This document shows positions 25,532 through 33,599 of a stretch of DNA of 64,000 nucleotides, piece by piece. The position numbers and the translations under genes were made by a program. How positions within the stretch are numbered: the first letter of the stretch is position 1; each line of letters begins with the position of its first letter. Under the pieces are notes generated by a model. It searched no databases. It saw nothing but the letters and a program-made list of their open reading frames with translations, and was not told the origin of the DNA. This DNA comes from Pontibacter akesuensis (lineage in GTDB: Bacteria; Bacteroidota; Bacteroidia; Cytophagales; Hymenobacteraceae): NCBI RefSeq assembly GCF_001611675.1, contig NZ_CP014766.1, forward strand, positions 3,906,001 through 3,970,000, given 5' to 3'.

Positions 25532-27847
25532 ATGAAGAAGCTTTTACTACCCGTTCTGCTACTCTCTCCCATACTTTTGCTGGCACAATCCAAGCCTGCG
25601 CATGACCTGGTGAAGTACGTTAACCCGATGATCGGCACGGCCAAAATGGGGCATACGTATCCGGGAGCCACGGTGCCATTTGGTATGGTGCAGCTAAGCC
25701 CGGACACCGACACCATTCCGTATGCGGTGGATGGCAAGTATAACAAGGATGTTTACAAGTACTGCGCAGGTTACCAGTATGACGATCCAACCATCGTTGG
25801 TTTTAGCCATACGCATTTTAGTGGCACCGGCCACTCTGACCTGGGCGATTTTCTGATTGCGCCTACCACAGGTAAACTGCAGCTGAACCCCGGTACGGAA
25901 GACAAACCAGAGAGCGGTTACCGCTCGGCTTTCTCACATGCCAACGAAAAGGCCGAACCTGCCTATTATAAAGTGAAGCTGGACGACCACAACATCCTAG
26001 CGGAACTGACTGCCACAAACCGGGTAGGCATGCACCAGTACACGTTCCCTAAATCAGACGAGGCGCACATTATACTTGATTTGATGTCAGGCATTTATAA
26101 CTATGACGGTAAAAACACCTGGACTTTTGTGCGGGTGGAGAACGATACACTGATTACCGGTTACCGCCAAACCAATGGCTGGGCCAGAACACGCACCGTA
26201 TACTTTGCCATGGCCTTCAACAAGCCTTTTCACCAGTACGGTAACAAGAACTACGAGGAGGAGCAGGTGTACAAGGGCTTCTGGCGCAAGTTTGATCAGA
26301 CCAAGAACTTCCCCGAGTTTGCCGGTAAAAAGCTACGCGCCTACTTTGACTTTAAAACGGAGGAAGGAGAGAAGATCAAAATAAAATTTGCCCTCTCACC
26401 GGTAAGCACAGCGGGCGCGCTTGCGAACATGCGCGCCGAAATTCCGCATTGGGACTTTGAGCGGGTAAAGCAGGAAGGGCAGGCTAACTGGAACAAGGAA
26501 CTTAACAAGGTGGTAGTAGACGCCAGCAAGGACAACCTGACGAATTTCTACACGGCCATGTACCATTCCTTCCTGGGCCCGACAACCTATATGGATGTGG
26601 ACGGCAAGTACCGGGGCCTCGACATGAACGTGCACCAGGCGAAGGATTTTACGAACTACACCAGCTTCTCGCTTTGGGATACGTACCGCGCGCTGCACCC
26701 GCTGTTTAACATTCTGCAGCCCGCCCGCAATGCCGATATGGTGAAGTCGATGCTCGCGCATTACGACCAGAGCGTGCACAACATGCTGCCGGTTTGGTCG
26801 CATCATGCCAACGAAAACTGGTGTATGATCGGCTACCATGCCGTGCCGGTGATTGCGGATGCGGTAATTAAAGGAAACGCCGGTTTTGATGTGAACCGGG
26901 CACTGGAAGCCTGTGTCACCACCGCCCGAAACAACTACTACGATGGCCTGAACTACTACATGGAGATGGACTACGTGCCGGAGGACAAGAACGGTTCCTC
27001 TGTATCAAAAACGCTGGAGTACGCCTACGACGACTGGTGCATCGCCCAGATGGCCAAGAAGCTGAACCGCCAGGACATCTACGAGGAGTTTATGAAGCGC
27101 GCCTCCAACTACAAGAATGTGTATGATTCTAAGTCTGGTTACATGCGCCCGAAGTTAAGCGATGGCTCCTGGAAAAAGGAGTTTGACCCACTCGATACGC
27201 ACGGGCAAGGCTTTATTGAGGGCAACTCCTGGAACTACAGCCTCTATGTGCCGCACGATCCGGCCGAGATGATAAAGATGATGGGCGGGAAGCAGCGCTT
27301 TGCCCAGCACCTGGACTCGCTCTTCACTATGGACCTGCCGGACAAATACTTTGCGAATACGGAAGACATTTCCCGTGATGGCATCATCGGCAACTACGTG
27401 CACGGCAACGAACCTTCGCACCACGTGGCCTACCTTTACAACTGGACAAATGAGCCCTGGAAAACGCAGGAGCGAACGCGTATGGTGTTGAAGGCCATGT
27501 ATAAACCGACTGTTGACGGTCTCGGCGGCAACGACGACTTTGGACAGATGAGTGCCTGGTACATCTTTAGCTCGCTTGGCTTTTACCCCGTTGCTCCCGG
27601 CTCGGACCACTATGCCATCGGCAGCCCTGCAGTAAAATCGGCCAATATAAACCTGGAGAACGGGAAGACCTTCAACATTGAGGTGAAGAATCAGAAGGAT
27701 AAGAACGTGTATGTGCAGAAGATCGAGCTGAATGGCAAGTCTATCGACCGCAGCTACATTACACATAGCGAGATTATGAATGGGGGCAAAATTACCTTTT
27801 ACATGGGCAGCAAACCAAACAAGAAGCTGATGGCAGTGGCTGAATAA
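25532..27847 (+). CDS. GH92 alpha-mannosidase, secreted
   Basis: 771 residues with a Sec signal peptide (MKKLLLPVLLLSPILLLAQ). The mature protein starts VKYVNPMIGTAKMGHTYPGA, the classic GH92 opening, and has the Ca-site and catalytic regions in order: WSHHANENWCMIGYHA, EGNSWNYSLYVPHDP, GNEPSHHVAYLYNW and GNDDFGQMSAWYIF. GH92 enzymes are Ca-dependent exo-acting alpha-mannosidases, most often alpha-1,2, that trim N-glycans and yeast mannan. It is probably periplasmic or surface exposed. It follows the ROK kinase and faces a second GH92 gene across a repeat-rich spacer. No SusC/SusD pair is present, so this is not a complete polysaccharide locus. Confidence 0.95.
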   Translation: MKKLLLPVLLLSPILLLAQSKPAHDLVKYVNPMIGTAKMGHTYPGATVPFGMVQLSPDTDTIPYAVDGKYNKDVYKYCAGYQYDDPTIVGFSHTHFSGTGHSDLGDFLIAPTTGKLQLNPGTEDKPESGYRSAFSHANEKAEPAYYKVKLDDHNILAELTATNRVGMHQYTFPKSDEAHIILDLMSGIYNYDGKNTWTFVRVENDTLITGYRQTNGWARTRTVYFAMAFNKPFHQYGNKNYEEEQVYKGFWRKFDQTKNFPEFAGKKLRAYFDFKTEEGEKIKIKFALSPVSTAGALANMRAEIPHWDFERVKQEGQANWNKELNKVVVDASKDNLTNFYTAMYHSFLGPTTYMDVDGKYRGLDMNVHQAKDFTNYTSFSLWDTYRALHPLFNILQPARNADMVKSMLAHYDQSVHNMLPVWSHHANENWCMIGYHAVPVIADAVIKGNAGFDVNRALEACVTTARNNYYDGLNYYMEMDYVPEDKNGSSVSKTLEYAYDDWCIAQMAKKLNRQDIYEEFMKRASNYKNVYDSKSGYMRPKLSDGSWKKEFDPLDTHGQGFIEGNSWNYSLYVPHDPAEMIKMMGGKQRFAQHLDSLFTMDLPDKYFANTEDISRDGIIGNYVHGNEPSHHVAYLYNWTNEPWKTQERTRMVLKAMYKPTVDGLGGNDDFGQMSAWYIFSSLGFYPVAPGSDHYAIGSPAVKSANINLENGKTFNIEVKNQKDKNVYVQKIELNGKSIDRSYITHSEIMNGGKITFYMGSKPNKKLMAVAE

Positions 27848-27868
27848 GTATAAACCAGCAAGCATGAA

Positions 27869-27910
27869 AAAGCAGAAGAGCACCTCTAATAAGCGGTGCT
27901 CTTCTGCTTT
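27869..27910 (+). terminator. Strong intrinsic terminator after the first GH92 gene
   Basis: A perfect 16-bp stem (27869-27884 with 27895-27910) with a 10-base loop and T-rich end. Confidence 0.88.
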
Positions 27911-28496
27911 TAGCGGTGTAATTTCCTCTCCGGCCATCGAGCGCAAGTCTTCAGACTTGTGTCTAATTATTATGTCGAGTTTGAAACTCGACTGGCTTGA
28001 AAAGCCATCCTTGCATAGCGGCGGCTATACTGGTTGCAGCCATAGTTGTTACAATATCTGGCGCAAGCGTCCGCTTGTGCCGTCGTCTGCTTCAGCTATA
28101 CTTCCATCGCCACAGCTTCCGCATATGCGAACAAGCTATCCTTTCTAGCTACTGCTGATCCTCCAGCTCCCAAATATCTATCGTTTCACCTTTAGCTTTG
28201 GAGCCCTCACGGCCGGGAGGTCCCGTCCTCGGGCATCGCGCTGGGACCTTTTCTTTGCTCGCTGCGCTTTGCAATCCCGCTCCCGCGGGACCGAAAAACT
28301 CCAAAGGCGCTCTTTTTCGAGGGCCCCTACCCCCACCAAGGACTGGAATCAGTTTAAGTAGCTACTGCTTTCGCTAAATGACTTCAGCCAAGTCCCCCCT
28401 TAAGGGGGGTAGGGGGATGTTTTACTCCTGCGGATAATTCCCCTTCTCGGAGGGGCGAGGGGTGGGTAACGCATCTAATAAGTACTGCCATCAAGC
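27911..28496. repeat. Repeat-rich intergenic region
   Basis: The stretch holds short palindromes one after another: AAGTCTTCAGACTT (about 27949), GTCGAGTTTGAAACTCGAC (about 27974), a GC-rich block around 28205-28290 with GGTCCCG...CGGGACC-type complementarity, CCCCCTTAAGGGGGG near 28398, and CCCCTTCTCGGAGGGG near 28440. Such modules recur widely in Bacteroidota intergenic DNA as non-coding dispersed repeats. No convincing gene is present; the 94- and 72-codon frames here are composed of repeat sequence. Confidence 0.65.
28060..28081. repeat. Solo copy of the 22-bp repeat arm
   Basis: Exact inverse complement of 20763-20784, the outer arm of the nested palindrome near cysC. It is 22/22 identical, and itself partly palindromic around CAAGCGTCCGCTTG. 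Confidence 0.85.
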
Positions 28497-30806
28497 CTAT
28501 TGCTGCTCATCTCTGGAAAAGGAGTATGGAAAGGCACTTTCCGATATTCCGCGGGTGGTGTTTGGTGTTACGACCATGTCAAATTTAAGCTTTCCGCCCT
28601 TTAGAATTGTTTCGTGCGATATCCAGTTCTTATCATACTTCTTTCCATTGAGCCTGGCCTGCTGTATGTATAGGTTTTGAGCGCTGTTGTTGGGTGCTTC
28701 AATCACAAATTCTTTCCCGCTTTCCAGCTTCAGCGTTATCTTCCTGAAGAGTGGTGCGCCGATCACATACTGGTTTACCGCTGGCGTAACCGGGTAAAAG
28801 CCCATGGCCGAGAACACGTACCAAGCCGAGGTCTGGCCGTTGTCTTCGTCGCCGATGTAGCCATCTGGAATCGGTTTATACATGCGGTTCATGGTTTCGC
28901 GCACCCAGTACTGTGCTTTCCAGGGAGCGCCGGCATAGTTATACAGGTAGATCATGTGCTGTATCGGCTGGTTGCCGTGCGCGTATTGGCCCATGTTAGC
29001 AATCTGCATCTCGCGTATTTCATGGATCACACCACCGTAGTAGCTCTCGTCGTACACGGGAGGCAGCGAAAAAACAGAGTCCAGCTTGGCTACAAAGTTT
29101 CGCTTGCCGCCCATCAAATCCACCAGCCCCTGCACATCATGGAAAACGGACCAACTGTAGTGCCAGCTATTACCCTCTGTAAACGCGTCGCCCCACTTAA
29201 AGGGGTTAAACGGTGACTGAAAAGTACCATCCTGGTTTTTGCCCCGCATCAACCCTGTTGAAGGATCGAAGAGGTGGCGGTAGTTCTGACTACGTTTGGC
29301 GTACAGGTCAATTTCCTGTTGCGGTTTCTTCAAGGCTTTCGCCAGTTGGTAGATGGCAAAATCATCGTAGGCATACTCCAGCGTACGGGCCGCGTTCTCG
29401 TTGATTTTTACATCATAAGGAACATATCCCAGTTTGTTGTAATAGTCGGCGCCGGCACGACCAATGGCTGTAATCGGTCCTTCGTTGTTGGCGCCATGCA
29501 GCAGTGCCTCATACAGTGTTTCGATGTCGTAGCCGCGCAGGCCTTTCATGTAGGCGTCGGCCACCACCGAGGCAGAGTTATTGCCTACCATAATGTTGGC
29601 ATAGCCCGGGCTTGACCACTCAGGCAGCCAGCCTCCCTCTTTATAATCATTTACAAGCCCTGCCTGCATTTCTTTGTTGATGGCCGGATACACCAGGTTC
29701 AGGAACGGGTAAAGGGCACGGAAAGTATCCCAGAAGCCAGTGCCGGCAAAGCGGTAGCCGTCGTATGTTTTCCCGTCGTAGGGGCTGTAATGCACGGGTT
29801 CTCCAGCCGCATTCAGCTCATACATTTTGTGCGGGAAAAACAGCGTGCGGTAGAGGCAGGAGTAAAAGGTGCGCAGTTGCTCGTCTGTGCCTCCCTCAAC
29901 GATGATGCGGCTCAGGGCTTTATGCCACTTTTCTTTGGCTTTGCGTTTGGTAGCCTCAAAATCATCCTTTGCCAATTCCCGCTGCAGGTTTAACTCTGCC
30001 TGCTCCATACTTATAAAAGAGGAGGCGACCCGCAGGTTAACCTTTTCGCCCTTCGCTGTTTTAAAGCCTACAATTGCTCCGGCATGGTTGGCCTCCATCT
30101 CCAGCGCATCTTTTACCAGGGTAGAGTCGTGCCAGGTATAGGCCACCTTCAAGGGCTTATCAATATAGATGACGAAGTAGTTTTTGAAATTTACCGGGTT
30201 GCTGCGTGCGGCGCGGGTAGTATAACCGATGATTTTGTTTTGTTCCGGAAGCACCTTCACGTATGAGCCTTTGTCCAGGGCGTCGATGACGATAAAGGAG
30301 CTGTCGGATTTGGGGTAGGTAAAACGGAATTGCGCGGCGCGTTCGGTTGGAGTGAACTCTGTGGTGACGTCGTGGTCAGCCAGATAGACGCTGTAGAAAT
30401 AGGGTTTGGCTACCTCAGATTTGTGTGAAAACCAGCTGGCCCTGTCCTCCTCCCGAAACTTAACTTTGCCCGTTACGGGCATAATCACGAACTGACCGTA
30501 GTCGTTCATCCAGGGCGAGGGCTGGTGTGTTTGCTTAAAGCCTTTTATCTGGTCCGCATCATACGTATAGGCCCAGCCGTTTCCCATTTTACCCGTTTGG
30601 GCGGTCCAGAGGTTCATGCCCCAGGGTACAGCCACAGCAGGGTAGGTGTTGCCATTCGACAAGCTGACTTTTGAGTCAGTGCCCATAAGCGGGTTTACCA
30701 ATTCCTCGGGTTCAAACGGCTTTTGTTTTTGCTGTGCAAGGGCGGGAGACACTGCGCCTACAGAAAATGCCAGGAGAAGGTAAGTTATTTGCGATTTTAA
30801 TTTCAT
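28497..30806 (-). CDS. GH92 alpha-mannosidase, secreted, second copy
   Basis: 769 residues with signal peptide ending at SPALAQQ. The opening (EELVNPLMGTDSKVSLSNGNTYPAVAVPWG) and later motifs (FTEGNSWHYSWSVFHD, GNQPIQHMIYLYN, GDEDNGQTSAWYVF) place it in GH92, but the sequence differs strongly from the 25532 copy, so it is a separate subgroup rather than a recent duplicate. Differences at the active-site rim, with GNQPIQH against GNEPSHH, suggest another linkage preference. It converges on the first GH92 gene. Together with the ROK kinase this makes a small mannoside-use group. Confidence 0.95.
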   Translation of the reverse strand: MKLKSQITYLLLAFSVGAVSPALAQQKQKPFEPEELVNPLMGTDSKVSLSNGNTYPAVAVPWGMNLWTAQTGKMGNGWAYTYDADQIKGFKQTHQPSPWMNDYGQFVIMPVTGKVKFREEDRASWFSHKSEVAKPYFYSVYLADHDVTTEFTPTERAAQFRFTYPKSDSSFIVIDALDKGSYVKVLPEQNKIIGYTTRAARSNPVNFKNYFVIYIDKPLKVAYTWHDSTLVKDALEMEANHAGAIVGFKTAKGEKVNLRVASSFISMEQAELNLQRELAKDDFEATKRKAKEKWHKALSRIIVEGGTDEQLRTFYSCLYRTLFFPHKMYELNAAGEPVHYSPYDGKTYDGYRFAGTGFWDTFRALYPFLNLVYPAINKEMQAGLVNDYKEGGWLPEWSSPGYANIMVGNNSASVVADAYMKGLRGYDIETLYEALLHGANNEGPITAIGRAGADYYNKLGYVPYDVKINENAARTLEYAYDDFAIYQLAKALKKPQQEIDLYAKRSQNYRHLFDPSTGLMRGKNQDGTFQSPFNPFKWGDAFTEGNSWHYSWSVFHDVQGLVDLMGGKRNFVAKLDSVFSLPPVYDESYYGGVIHEIREMQIANMGQYAHGNQPIQHMIYLYNYAGAPWKAQYWVRETMNRMYKPIPDGYIGDEDNGQTSAWYVFSAMGFYPVTPAVNQYVIGAPLFRKITLKLESGKEFVIEAPNNSAQNLYIQQARLNGKKYDKNWISHETILKGGKLKFDMVVTPNTTRGISESAFPYSFSRDEQQ

Positions 30807-31220
30807 AGTAGAACAGCAGCAGCTTTATATGTTATGTTGCAAGAGTTTCAAGGGATGGTAAAACCATTTGAGCGCATCAACCTTGTTTATTTTCCTAAAT
30901 GGAATTGATATAGGCAGGTACGCTTGTACAAAGTAATGTTCTTTCGCGCAAAGATCAAGAACGCGCTGCTTGAAGTATACCATACCTGGCATGCCAACCG
31001 AACAGGGCCGACAACAAAAGCGTGCTGAATCAGCACAGGCCGCCTTTAAATGCTTTTGTTGAATACAATGTATCGTATAAGAGGCCCTGATCACACGCAG
31101 CTATCAGGTGTAGGTATTTATACTTACTAGTCCGTATAACATGGTATTATTCAACAATAAGCCCTTAATAATTATATTATAAGTGGCAGCGTAAGCTTTT
31201 GCACCGTATCTTTAGATTAT

Positions 31221-31404
31221 ATGCAGGTAACAGTATGGCCAAAGCATTAGCTGAGGTAAATGTCTGAGGTTTGGCTGACCTGTATCTATCTTAAAGGAGG
31301 GAGAAGTCATTTGTGATGGGTGCTATGAATGGCTCTCCCTACCCTTTATTCTCTCTAAAGCTTCTTAGTAAAAAGGCTCTGGCAAATACTGCCGGAGCCT
31401 TTTT
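31221..31404 (+). ncRNA. Candidate small RNA with its own terminator
   Basis: A near-consensus -7 element TATCTTTA (31207-31214) is followed by about 150 bases and then a strong terminator: a 15-bp stem, 31370-31384 with 31390-31404, with one G-U pair and a T-rich end, not next to any annotated gene. Inside, GGAGGGAGA (about 31297) can pair with TCTCCCT (about 31333). The unit carries short frames only: a 10-codon one near 31235 and a 58-codon one from 31316 that would read through the terminator. It may be an sRNA or a leader for a tiny peptide. Expression is unproven. Confidence 0.35.
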
Positions 31405-31573
31405 ATTTATGCAAACTTTAGCAGACACGGCTCTACCCGCTTTACCAAAAATACAAATGTATTTAATGCAACCTAAGCGCATTGGCTGCTAAACCGGCTA
31501 TTGAAGCTAATTTACACTTTGGGCGCAATACTCATTTACCAAAGAACAGGCAGACCAAGTATGGCAGGCTTAT

Positions 31574-31617
31574 AACGCCAACCGGCCCCTCATGTAGTTG
31601 AGAGGCCGGTTGGCGTT
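31574..31617. terminator. Terminator, probably of the 31638-32072 gene
   Basis: A 19-bp stem with one mismatch (31574-31592 with 31599-31617) and a 6-base loop lies 20 bases past the stop of the minus-strand membrane protein gene. Confidence 0.75.
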
Positions 31618-31637
31618 CTGATTTTAAATGTTCATGC

Positions 31638-32072
31638 TTAATTGCCAGGCCAGGAAACCCAGGGAATACGGATCAGGATCAGGAGTAGTCCGATGCCATA
31701 AAAGATGGCAATGCTTTTAAAACCTTTGTCGGTTCCCACCATGCGCTTGGCACGGGAGTAACCAATGGTAATCAGCACCACCGCGATTACCATGGTTAGC
31801 GGGTGCTCCAGGATGTAAAGCCTGGAAATAGAGTCGCCCATTGCGGCGCCTGAAAAGTTGCTGGCTCCACGCGGTGAGACAAAGTAGAGGATCAAGCCGA
31901 TAACCCACTGGAGGTGCGCAGGAATAAGGCCAAGCAAGGCGATTTTTCGGTCACCGTCTGAAAAAATTCTTTTGCCGAACAAGCCGATGAGGGCGCTGAT
32001 AAAGCTGATGAGCAGCCCGAGCAGCACGAGGTAAGTCATGTAGGAGTGAGAATGCAGTAGTCCTGTATACAT
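31638..32072 (-). CDS. Small four-helix membrane protein
   Basis: 144 residues from the ATG at 32072 (MYTGLLHSHSY); the 16 codons upstream look like leader. Four hydrophobic segments: about 13-33, 47-68, 90-112 and 122-140. Histidines in the first loop (LLHSHSY) and before helix 2 (PAHLQW), and one in LEHPLTM, could bind heme, and relatives in Bacteroidota are often labelled cytochrome b-like, but I cannot confirm heme binding. The sequence ends IPWVSWPGN. Function unknown; inner-membrane location is clear. Confidence 0.82.
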   Translation of the reverse strand: MYTGLLHSHSYMTYLVLLGLLISFISALIGLFGKRIFSDGDRKIALLGLIPAHLQWVIGLILYFVSPRGASNFSGAAMGDSISRLYILEHPLTMVIAVVLITIGYSRAKRMVGTDKGFKSIAIFYGIGLLLILIRIPWVSWPGN

Positions 32073-32141
32073 AGAGGGTTTGATTTGTTGCTGCCGTAAA
32101 TATATAAATTTAAAATTCAAAGTTGCAGCACGGCACTCGAA

Positions 32142-33290
32142 TCAAAGCAGCAACGCATCCACCCGATACGCATAAACCATTTCCTCGCACGGGGACCAGG
32201 CAAAGATGGTAAAAGCACCATCCTGCGAGGCCACCATGGCAATGGCATTGGGTTGGTCGTGCACAAACTGGGCTGCCGATAAGTGCCGCGTGCCGCCGCT
32301 CTGTGTGGGAGAAAGGGTAGTAGGCGTGCTGCCAACGATGGGCTCCGTGAACACAACTTTCTCAATTGGATCCTTTCCCTCTGGCCTTCCGATCTTCGCA
32401 CCAAAGGCCAGCACCTCGTATTGGTCGCTGATGAGGGTGGCGCCATCCACTGCCGTGAAACCGGCAACGCCCTCTACGGCATCACGCAAGGCTCCCTTCC
32501 ACAGGCTCTTGCTTCGCTCCGTTTTCTCCTGCCGCATCAGGTTTGCCAACCCCGCGTAGGCCGGCTCCACAGCGTACATGATCGGGTGCATGATTGATTT
32601 GCGCCAGGAGTCCGTGCCCGCTGGCACCACCAGCAGCGTGCCCCCGCGCTTATGCGCCCGCATCGACACAGCCAGTTGTACGAGCAGGTTCACCGAATCC
32701 TGGCCGGTGGAGGGAGATGTGAAGTTTAGCAGGGCAGACAGAAGAGTGGGGCAGTCAGGCAGGCTGGCCGCTTTCTCGTCAACTATTTTTACCTGGTCTC
32801 CCTTCAGCACGGCTACGTTGGCCAGCTTCCCAAGCCCCCCGAAACGTCGGTGTTTTACCACCAGCAGGGCAGGATCAGAAACATCAAGCACAAAGCAAAG
32901 GTCGGGTGTGGTGCGGGTACAGCCCCAGATATAAAGTTCTCCCTCCTCATGCCATACCCCCAGGTGCACGCCCGGCCGCTCCACAGCCGGGGCTACTTTT
33001 GTGAGGGTTGCAGACGTAAAGGAAAGGCGCTGTTCAAAAATAAGGGGCGAGCTGGATGATTCCGGGGGAAGAAAAGCCATTGAAATTTTAGGCGAAATGC
33101 CCTCTTCGCGGCGCAGGCTCGCCCAAAAGGCTGTGTCGATCATCGACTCGATCTCGTGCGCGCCCGGCGCTGGGGCCAGGTTCTGATCACCGCGCTCCTG
33201 CGCCAGCACAAACTGCTGCTTAAAGTGTGCTTCGATGGAAGTGGCCACAGCGCGGGCTGCCTGGTAGGTGGTATGGTGCGGGGATAGCAT
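32142..33290 (-). CDS. Diadenylate-cyclase-like (DAC-type) sensor protein
   Basis: 382 residues from the ATG at 33290. The last 120 residues resemble the diadenylate cyclase core: DGATLIS at 282-288 matches the DGA motif, and SGGTRHLSAAQFV at 332-344 matches the GTRHRAA motif, followed by a strand pair (AIAMVASQDGAFTIFAW). The second Arg of RHR is Leu337 here, and the spacing between the motifs is longer than in DisA or CdaA. The N-terminal 200 residues may form a sensor. It resembles the DACNV-type group described in Bacteroidota, probably a nucleotide-binding sensor rather than a c-di-AMP synthase. No membrane helix is visible. Confidence 0.72.
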   Translation of the reverse strand: MLSPHHTTYQAARAVATSIEAHFKQQFVLAQERGDQNLAPAPGAHEIESMIDTAFWASLRREEGISPKISMAFLPPESSSSPLIFEQRLSFTSATLTKVAPAVERPGVHLGVWHEEGELYIWGCTRTTPDLCFVLDVSDPALLVVKHRRFGGLGKLANVAVLKGDQVKIVDEKAASLPDCPTLLSALLNFTSPSTGQDSVNLLVQLAVSMRAHKRGGTLLVVPAGTDSWRKSIMHPIMYAVEPAYAGLANLMRQEKTERSKSLWKGALRDAVEGVAGFTAVDGATLISDQYEVLAFGAKIGRPEGKDPIEKVVFTEPIVGSTPTTLSPTQSGGTRHLSAAQFVHDQPNAIAMVASQDGAFTIFAWSPCEEMVYAYRVDALLL

Positions 33291-33599
33291 GTATGGCTTT
33301 AAACAAAGTATAATTAGGAGTACACGTAAACTATAGGGTGTAACCCCAAAACGGGCTAAAATGTTAAGGTACAAGTATAGCACCCTGACGCTGCTGACCT
33401 TTCGCAAGCGGCAGGGCTTGTTCAGGCAAAGTTAAAAATTCGCTGGGAAACGGGTTATTTATACTTGCTTAAGGATTTCCGGAGACTTACATTGCCATCA
33501 ATCGTTACCTTTGGCAAAATCCGGATTTGCAGGAGTGCAGCGTATACTTGATCGCGCGCACCGCCAAAACCGCTTCCATCAGACACAGCAACAACACAG
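33291..33599. other. Divergent intergenic region with four AAGTATA motifs
   Basis: This spacer separates the DAC-like gene from the divergent FUSC gene. It holds AAGTATA/TATACTT at 33306, 33373, 33460 and 33543, four copies in about 240 bases, two on each strand. Apart from the promoter at 33506 I see no gene; the 75-codon frame at 33511 is a shadow. Confidence 0.6.
33506..33513 (+). promoter_or_regulatory. -7 element for the FUSC gene
   Basis: TACCTTTG, a full TAnnTTTG match, 87 bases upstream of the ATG at 33600. Confidence 0.5.

Larger units (their letters stand above)
30807..31637. other. Long intergenic region with a possible small transcript
   Basis: 831 bases. Near 30807-31140 lie the leader of the GH92 gene and AAGTATA copies (about 30972 and 31119). 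31150-31200 is AT-rich. A possible promoter-to-terminator unit sits at 31207-31404. 31405-31570 shows nothing. The 89-codon minus frame at 30825-31094 is Cys-rich and has no family look. Confidence 0.5.

Noticed and set aside
27864-28148. 94-codon frame after the first GH92 gene
   Set aside because: Made of a terminator hairpin and dispersed palindromes rather than protein-coding sequence.
28205-28480. Possible CRISPR array or structured RNA in the repeat-rich spacer
   Set aside because: The palindromes differ from one another and have no regular spacing, so there is no repeat-spacer pattern.
30825-31094. 89-codon minus-strand frame upstream of the second GH92 gene
   Set aside because: Cys-rich mixed composition, no recognisable motif, and it lies in the GH92 leader region.
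31316-31492. 58-codon frame with GGAGGG upstream
   Set aside because: It would be translated through a strong terminator stem; more likely the region is non-coding.
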